A DNA stretch of 64,000 nt from an uncultured Thalassolituus sp. GTDB lineage: Bacteria; Pseudomonadota; Gammaproteobacteria; Pseudomonadales; Oceanobacteraceae. The notes beneath the pieces were generated by a model. The model was not told where the DNA came from, did not search any database, and saw only the letters and a program-made list of their open reading frames with translations. This document shows, piece by piece, positions 60,201-64,000 of the stretch; position 1 is the first letter of the stretch; every line of letters begins with the position of its first letter. The stretch covers positions 1 to 64,000 of the forward strand of contig NZ_CATMFB010000017.1 in assembly GCF_950066645.1 (NCBI RefSeq), given 5' to 3'. The translations under genes were made by a program, and so were the position numbers.

Positions 60201-60213
60201 AATCAATAAGTTA
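60201..60213. promoter_or_regulatory. IHF site of copy C
   Basis: AATCAATAAGTTA fits WATCAANNNNTTR exactly and lies between the sigma54 promoter and the activator sites, the usual place for DNA bending. Confidence 0.65.
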
Positions 60214-60230
60214 GTGTTTTCTCGGGCGAG

Positions 60231-60305
60231 TGTTACTGAGAAAGTGTTACCTTTCCTTACGCATTTTGACCTGCCGGAGTAACAGCATCTGTTACTCAGG
60301 TAACA
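60231..60305 (-). promoter_or_regulatory. CbrB-type upstream activating sites of copy C
   Basis: Five half-sites: TGTTAC at 60231, 60245 and 60290, and GTAACA at 60279 and 60300. Two form the perfect palindrome GAGTAACAG-CAT-CTGTTACTC (60277-60297), overlapping TGTTAC-TCAG-GTAACA. Unlike the other copies there is no GTGTCTAT palindrome here. Confidence 0.68.
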
Positions 60306-60391
60306 TGAGGTGCCCTTGCGAAAATGGAATCGTTGAAAATATGGCTGATGAGGTCTCATCCCGAAAGGCCCAAGACAGTATGAAAGGCAGA

Positions 60392-60422
60392 AAATAAAAA
60401 AGCCGCTGGGGTGGGCGGCTTC
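60392..60422 (-). terminator. Terminator of sRNA copy D
   Basis: Minus strand AGCCGC-CCACCCCA-GCGGCT followed by TTTTTTATTTT. Confidence 0.88.
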
Positions 60423-60674
60423 TCAGGGCTTTATTGTTATTGTTCTGTGCTCTGCCACAGGTGTCATCGTCGTTTTGAATGAACAGTCAGACCGTATCTT
60501 ATTGTTTTTATTGGTCTTTCATGGCCGCTCATTCGAAACAATCAATGGTGGCGATTGTCGTTCTTGTTATGAGTGAAGGAACCACAGGCGCTTTGTTATT
60601 GTTGTTGGTGCGCCTTCCCTAAACTCTCAAGCTTTGCCTCTTTGTTATTTTTGTTTATGGACACATGCTTGATA
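60393..60674 (-). ncRNA. crcZ: CrcZ-like small RNA, copy D (next to cbrB)
   Basis: About 282 bases. CA motifs: AAACAAAAATAACAAA, CCAACAACAATAACAAA, CCAATAAAAACAATAA and GAACAATAACAATAAA, with a weaker ATAACAAGAACGACAA. The second is the loop of a perfect GGCGC/GCGCC stem (60587-60591 with 60610-60614). As the copy nearest cbrB it is the best positional match to Pseudomonas crcZ and may be the ancestral copy. Confidence 0.82.
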
Positions 60675-60683
60675 TTGTTTATT

Positions 60684-60701
60684 TAGCTAATACCGTGCCA
60701 G
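60684..60701 (-). promoter_or_regulatory. Sigma54 promoter of sRNA copy D
   Basis: Minus strand CTGGCACGGTATTAGCTA has GG-N10-GC. Predicted start near 60674. Confidence 0.82.
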
Positions 60702-60719
60702 AAATACAAAATACATATA

Positions 60720-60732
60720 AATCAATGGGTTA
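60720..60732. promoter_or_regulatory. IHF site of copy D
   Basis: AATCAATGGGTTA fits WATCAANNNNTTR exactly, between promoter and activator sites. Confidence 0.65.
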
Positions 60733-60743
60733 TGAAATTACAG

Positions 60744-60763
60744 GTGTCTATAATTATAGACAC
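60744..60763. promoter_or_regulatory. Conserved palindrome upstream of copy D
   Basis: GTGTCTATAATTATAGACAC is a perfect 20-base palindrome. It matches the arms of those before copies A and B although the surrounding sequence has diverged, so it is probably a functional operator. Confidence 0.68.
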
Positions 60764-60774
60764 TTCGACTAAAG

Positions 60775-60823
60775 TGTTACGAGATCTGAGCCATTCGGTA
60801 ACAGTTCTGTATGTTAGGTAACA
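60775..60823 (-). promoter_or_regulatory. CbrB-type upstream activating sites of copy D
   Basis: TGTTAC at 60775 and GTAACA at 60798 and 60818, about 80-130 bases upstream of the sigma54 promoter and about 100 bases past the cbrB stop. Confidence 0.65.
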
Positions 60824-60925
60824 CTGTGTAATTTGATGAGTCACAATCCGCCAGCAGGCGAAGGCCTGTTGGCAGAGGAGCAGCGAAGAAGACTGCGTCG
60901 GGGGCAGGCGCCGGAAGAAGGAGGG

Positions 60926-62329
60926 TTACTTGCCTTTTTTGCGGGGAATGCCCAGGCGCTGGCGACGTTCCCAGAGGGACTTACGGGAGATGCCCAGTTT
61001 TTTGGCCAGTTCGGTTTCAGTCATCGAGGCTTCGTTTTCGAGAACGAAGTGGACGAAGTAATCATCGAGAGACAGATCCCCCTGATTTCCATTCGCCGGA
61101 TCGTCCGCCTGGTAAGGGTTACTGGTATCAACGAGGTTGTTACGCATGGTTTCACTGAGGTAACGGTCAGCTGAGACCTCAATACCGAGCAGCGAGGCTT
61201 CGATGCTGTTGTCGTCGGCCAGAATGACTGCCCGTTCTACTGCGTTTTCGAGTTCGCGGACATTGCCCGGCCAGTGATAGGTGCGGATGGCGTGCAAGGC
61301 CTCGTCACTGAACTGCATTGCGGGCTGCTGCATCCGCTCACAGGCGCGTGTCAGCATGGCTGTGGCAATCTCAACGACGTCTTCACCACGTTCACGCAGC
61401 GGTGGCAGATGCAGCTCAACGACATTCAGGCGGTAATACAGGTCTTCCCGGAACTCGCCCATAGAGGCCAGCTCTTTCAGGTGTCGGTGAGTGGCCGCGA
61501 CGAGGCGCACATTGACCTTACGGCTCTGCACTGAGCCCACGCGGCGTATTTCCCCTTCCTGCAGCACCCTGAGTAGCCGGGCCTGAGCTTCCAGCGGTAA
61601 TTCGCCAATTTCGTCCAGGAAGAGAGTGCCACCGTCTGCGGCTTCGACCAGACCCTGGCGTTGTGCAGTTGCGCCGGTAAACGCGCCTTTCTCATGCCCG
61701 AACAGTTCGGACTCAATCAGGGTTTCCGGGATGGCAGCACAGTTGACTGAGATCAGCGGGTTGTTGGCGCGACGACTCTGACTGTGCAGGGCACGGGCGA
61801 CCAGCTCTTTACCGGTACCGGATTCACCCTGAATCAGTACGGTCGCATCGGTCGGTGCCACTTTAGAAATTTTACGGAAGAGTAACTGCATGGGCTCGCA
61901 GCTGCCGATAATGCCAGTGCTGCTGCCTTCCGGGTCCGGTGAGGCGTCACCTGCTACCGCAACCGGCGTTTCGGAGGACATTTTCCCCTTGCTGAGGATA
62001 CGGGTAACGGCCTGAAGCATTTCATCGTGGTCAAACGGTTTGGCGATGTAGTCGACCGCGCCTAACTTCATGGCGTCCACAGCAGAGCGCAGGCTGGCGT
62101 AGCTGGTCATGATTAACACGGGAGTGTTACCGGCCAGAGTGATCAGTTCGGTGCCGTTGCCACCCGGCAGACGCAGATCGCTGATGATCATGTCGAACTG
62201 GGAAAAATCCTGCTCTTTGGCGGCATCCAGTGAGTCCACATCCGTCACTTCGTGGTCGTGACGCTGCAACAGGCGTCGAACGGCCTGGCGGATAATGGCT
62301 TCGTCTTCAACGACTAAGATGTGACTCAT
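60926..62329 (-). CDS. cbrB: NtrC-family response regulator CbrB
   Basis: 467 residues. The receiver has phospho-acceptor Asp51 ([13 protein letters not shown]). A sigma54-interacting AAA+ domain (about 145-370) follows, with Walker A GESGTGKE, the sigma54-contact motif GAFTGA and Walker [15 protein letters not shown]-terminal Fis-type helix-turn-helix ends [22 protein letters not shown]. It should activate sigma54 promoters, and four such promoters lie directly downstream. The start overlaps the cbrA stop by one base. Confidence 0.93.
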   Translation of the reverse strand: MSHILVVEDEAIIRQAVRRLLQRHDHEVTDVDSLDAAKEQDFSQFDMIISDLRLPGGNGTELITLAGNTPVLIMTSYASLRSAVDAMKLGAVDYIAKPFDHDEMLQAVTRILSKGKMSSETPVAVAGDASPDPEGSSTGIIGSCEPMQLLFRKISKVAPTDATVLIQGESGTGKELVARALHSQSRRANNPLISVNCAAIPETLIESELFGHEKGAFTGATAQRQGLVEAADGGTLFLDEIGELPLEAQARLLRVLQEGEIRRVGSVQSRKVNVRLVAATHRHLKELASMGEFREDLYYRLNVVELHLPPLRERGEDVVEIATAMLTRACERMQQPAMQFSDEALHAIRTYHWPGNVRELENAVERAVILADDNSIEASLLGIEVSADRYLSETMRNNLVDTSNPYQADDPANGNQGDLSLDDYFVHFVLENEASMTETELAKKLGISRKSLWERRQRLGIPRKKGK

Positions 62330-64000
62330 TAATGGGGTTCCGTAACTTCAGTTTGTTCAGCCCGTGGCAGGCTGACTTTAACACAGGTTCCACGTCCGTT
62401 CGCCAGTGGACTGTCGATCGTGATGTGGCCATAGTGTTCTTCAATAATACTGTAGACAAGGGACAGGCCCAGACCTGTCCCTTTACCCACATCTTTTGTT
62501 GTGAAGAAGGGCTCGAAAATTCGGTCGAGCGTTTCGGTCGGAATGCCGTGCCCTTCGTCGAGTACCATAACATGGATCTGCTCTTCGTCGGCTTCTCCCT
62601 GAACCCAGACACTGCTGCCCGGCTCTGACGCATCGCGGGCATTGCCCAGCAGGTTGACGAACACCTGTACGAGACGCTGAGCATCGCCGAGGGTCGCCAG
62701 TGCCGGCGGGCAGTCGTTCACGAAGGTGATATCCTGACTACGTTTGCTGAGACGCAGAAGCTGCATGGCTTCGTCGACGCAGTACGAGACGTCGACCAGC
62801 TCGTGTTCTGTGGAGTGATGCCCTGCGTGAGAGAAATTCATCAGCGACTGCACGATACGGGTGACCCGCTTAGTCTGCTCCTGAATCTGGTCTGCCATCT
62901 GCAGCAGTTCGGGGTTGTCGGTCTCATACCTCATGCTCTGCGCCAGGCAGTCGATCCCGGTGATGGGGTTGCCGATTTCATGCGCAACACCCGCAGCGAG
63001 CCGGCCAATGGAGGCCAGTCGTTCGTTGTGGATCAGTTCTTCTTCGAGCAGCTGAGTCTCGGTCTGATCTTCCATCAGAATGACGGTGCCACCGGGCTGA
63101 CCATTGCTGCCTTCGATCAGCGCTTTGTGCAGACTGAACCAGTGTGGCCGGCCCCGGTGTTCCACCCGGTGTTTGTATTTGTGCATGGCTTTGCTGACCA
63201 GAAACTCCTGCAGCAAAGGCCCCCATGGTGACGCCAGGCGGCTGATGTGTGATCCGGTAACATCGCTGGCAGCGGTATTCGTAAGATCAGACATTGCCTG
63301 GTTCCACATCATGATTTCCCCGTCGGCTGCCAGTGAGCAGACGCCCATAGGCAGACGTTCGAGTGTCTGGCGGTGATAGCGGCGAAGGCTGTCGAGCTCG
63401 CTGGCCAGACCACCGAGACGGCTGTGGAAGCCCTCCAGGCGCTGTTCGATCTGGTAGATGTCTTCGGTCAGTTCAACGTCATCACGGAACGGCAGGTAAC
63501 GGCTGACGAGGTCGTGAGCAACGGTCGGGCCCATCAGACCTGACAGGTTGGCTTCCAGACGTCCGCGCAGGCGGCGCAGGGCGTATGGCCGGTCTTCGTA
63601 CGATGGTAATTCGAGATCCTCTAACGCCTGATAGACCTCCCGCTCGGCAACATAGCGTCCCAGTGGGCGGGTCAGGGCATTGATGATTTCGTTGGTGTTG
63701 TTCGCTACCAGTGGCTGGCGCGATGGACGGGACACCGTATCAATTGAACAGGCATCGGCGGCGGCGGCCTCTGCGGCATTCTGGCGAGTGGCAAAGCTGA
63801 TGATGACGAACAGCGTGAAGTTCACACTGATGGCCGAAATCGCGGCCAGGTGCCAGTTGCTCTCATCGGTGGCCGGTAGCCAGAAAGGTACGTTCCAGCC
63901 GAGGGCCAGTTCGCAGAACGGCAGAAGCAGGGCGTAGATCCAGGTGAAGGTCCCGGTGACGACACCGGCTATAAAGCCCTTGCGGTTCGATTTTGGCCAG
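62329..64000 (-). CDS. cbrA: Sensor kinase CbrA, C-terminal part (partial)
   Basis: The frame is open to the window edge, beyond the track's GTG start at 63825. Visible, from the edge: the end of a transporter-like membrane domain ([20 protein letters not shown], and [14 protein letters not shown]), a STAC-like linker ([36 protein letters not shown]), a PAS domain ([20 protein letters not shown]), a HisKA domain with His in [20 protein letters not shown], and the ATPase with [17 protein letters not shown] and [10 protein letters not shown]. Full-length CbrA has an SLC5 solute-symporter domain fused to the kinase, which fits. It probably senses carbon/nitrogen balance. Confidence 0.92.
   Translation of the reverse strand, partial: WPKSNRKGFIAGVVTGTFTWIYALLLPFCELALGWNVPFWLPATDESNWHLAAISAISVNFTLFVIISFATRQNAAEAAAADACSIDTVSRPSRQPLVANNTNEIINALTRPLGRYVAEREVYQALEDLELPSYEDRPYALRRLRGRLEANLSGLMGPTVAHDLVSRYLPFRDDVELTEDIYQIEQRLEGFHSRLGGLASELDSLRRYHRQTLERLPMGVCSLAADGEIMMWNQAMSDLTNTAASDVTGSHISRLASPWGPLLQEFLVSKAMHKYKHRVEHRGRPHWFSLHKALIEGSNGQPGGTVILMEDQTETQLLEEELIHNERLASIGRLAAGVAHEIGNPITGIDCLAQSMRYETDNPELLQMADQIQEQTKRVTRIVQSLMNFSHAGHHSTEHELVDVSYCVDEAMQLLRLSKRSQDITFVNDCPPALATLGDAQRLVQVFVNLLGNARDASEPGSSVWVQGEADEEQIHVMVLDEGHGIPTETLDRIFEPFFTTKDVGKGTGLGLSLVYSIIEEHYGHITIDSPLANGRGTCVKVSLPRAEQTEVTEPH

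Noticed and set aside
58810-60359. ORFs in the cbrB-pcnB gap (e.g. 58892-59104, 59034-59234, 59429-59641, 59967-60359)
   Set aside because: They lie across the sRNA units, two pairs are identical only because the DNA is duplicated, their composition (runs of Leu, Val, Tyr) reflects T-rich motifs, and none has a ribosome-binding site.
58848-60825. CRISPR-like array
   Set aside because: The repeated parts are promoters, terminators and A-rich motifs at about 500-base spacing, with no short regular repeat/spacer pattern and no cas genes.
60833-61174. Plus-strand ORF overlapping the end of cbrB
   Set aside because: Shadow of cbrB with no start signals.

Overview
The window looks like a chromosome segment of a marine, flagellated gammaproteobacterium close to the Oceanospirillales/Pseudomonadales. 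From memory, gene order matches two Pseudomonas aeruginosa neighbourhoods: serB-fimX-PilZ protein-psd-rhodanese-motAB-rsgA-orn-queG-nnr-tsaE-ami-mutL-miaA-hfq-hflX-hflK-hflC-hisZ-purA (PA4960 down to PA4938), and cbrA-cbrB-crcZ-pcnB-folK-panB-panC-panD-pgi (PA4725 to PA4732). The EpmB/EF-P/EpmA set and a BaeRS-like two-component pair are inserted in the first block. No rRNA, tRNA, insertion sequence, prophage or CRISPR array was seen.

Layout. 1-2.7 kb: end of a PstS-like periplasmic protein, an outer-membrane porin and a membrane class III cyclase homologue. 2.8-8.4 kb: a small unknown ORF, serB, and two c-di-GMP proteins (FimX-like and PilZ). 8.4-11 kb: EF-P and its beta-lysylation enzymes. 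11-13.2 kb: two-component system. 13.2-18.6 kb: psd, rhodanese, HDOD protein, motAB. 18.6-35.3 kb: housekeeping block for ribosome assembly, RNA turnover, queuosine, NAD(P)HX repair, t6A, amidase, mismatch repair, Hfq, FtsH modulators, hisZ and purA. 35.3-46.6 kb: accessory genes, including a VTC-type polyphosphate polymerase/DUF4956/beta-helix/lamin-tail cluster, a phosphoesterase lipoprotein and glutathione-dependent formaldehyde detoxification. 46.7-48.4 kb: a methyltransferase-HNH nuclease fusion. 48.4-51.4 kb: methionine salvage mtnABDC. 51.5-52.9 kb: a compact ABC exporter behind a Fur-like box. 52.9-58.8 kb: pgi, panD, panCB, folK, pcnB. 58.8-64 kb: the CbrAB system and its RNA targets.

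The most interesting part is the 2.1 kb between cbrB and pcnB. It carries no credible protein gene. It appears to hold four tandem CrcZ-like small RNA genes on the minus strand. Each has a sigma54 -24/-12 element with exact GG-N10-GC spacing, upstream TGTTAC/GTAACA half-sites suited to CbrB, an IHF-like site between them, several AAYAAYAA-type Hfq/Crc motifs (many held in perfect hairpin loops) and its own intrinsic terminator. Two of the four are a near-perfect 537-bp tandem duplication. Three carry a further conserved palindrome, GTGTCTAT-N4-ATAGACAC, of unknown role. Since hfq is also in this window, the region suggests an amplified RNA-decoy arm of carbon catabolite repression. All functional statements are inferred from sequence; no searches were run.
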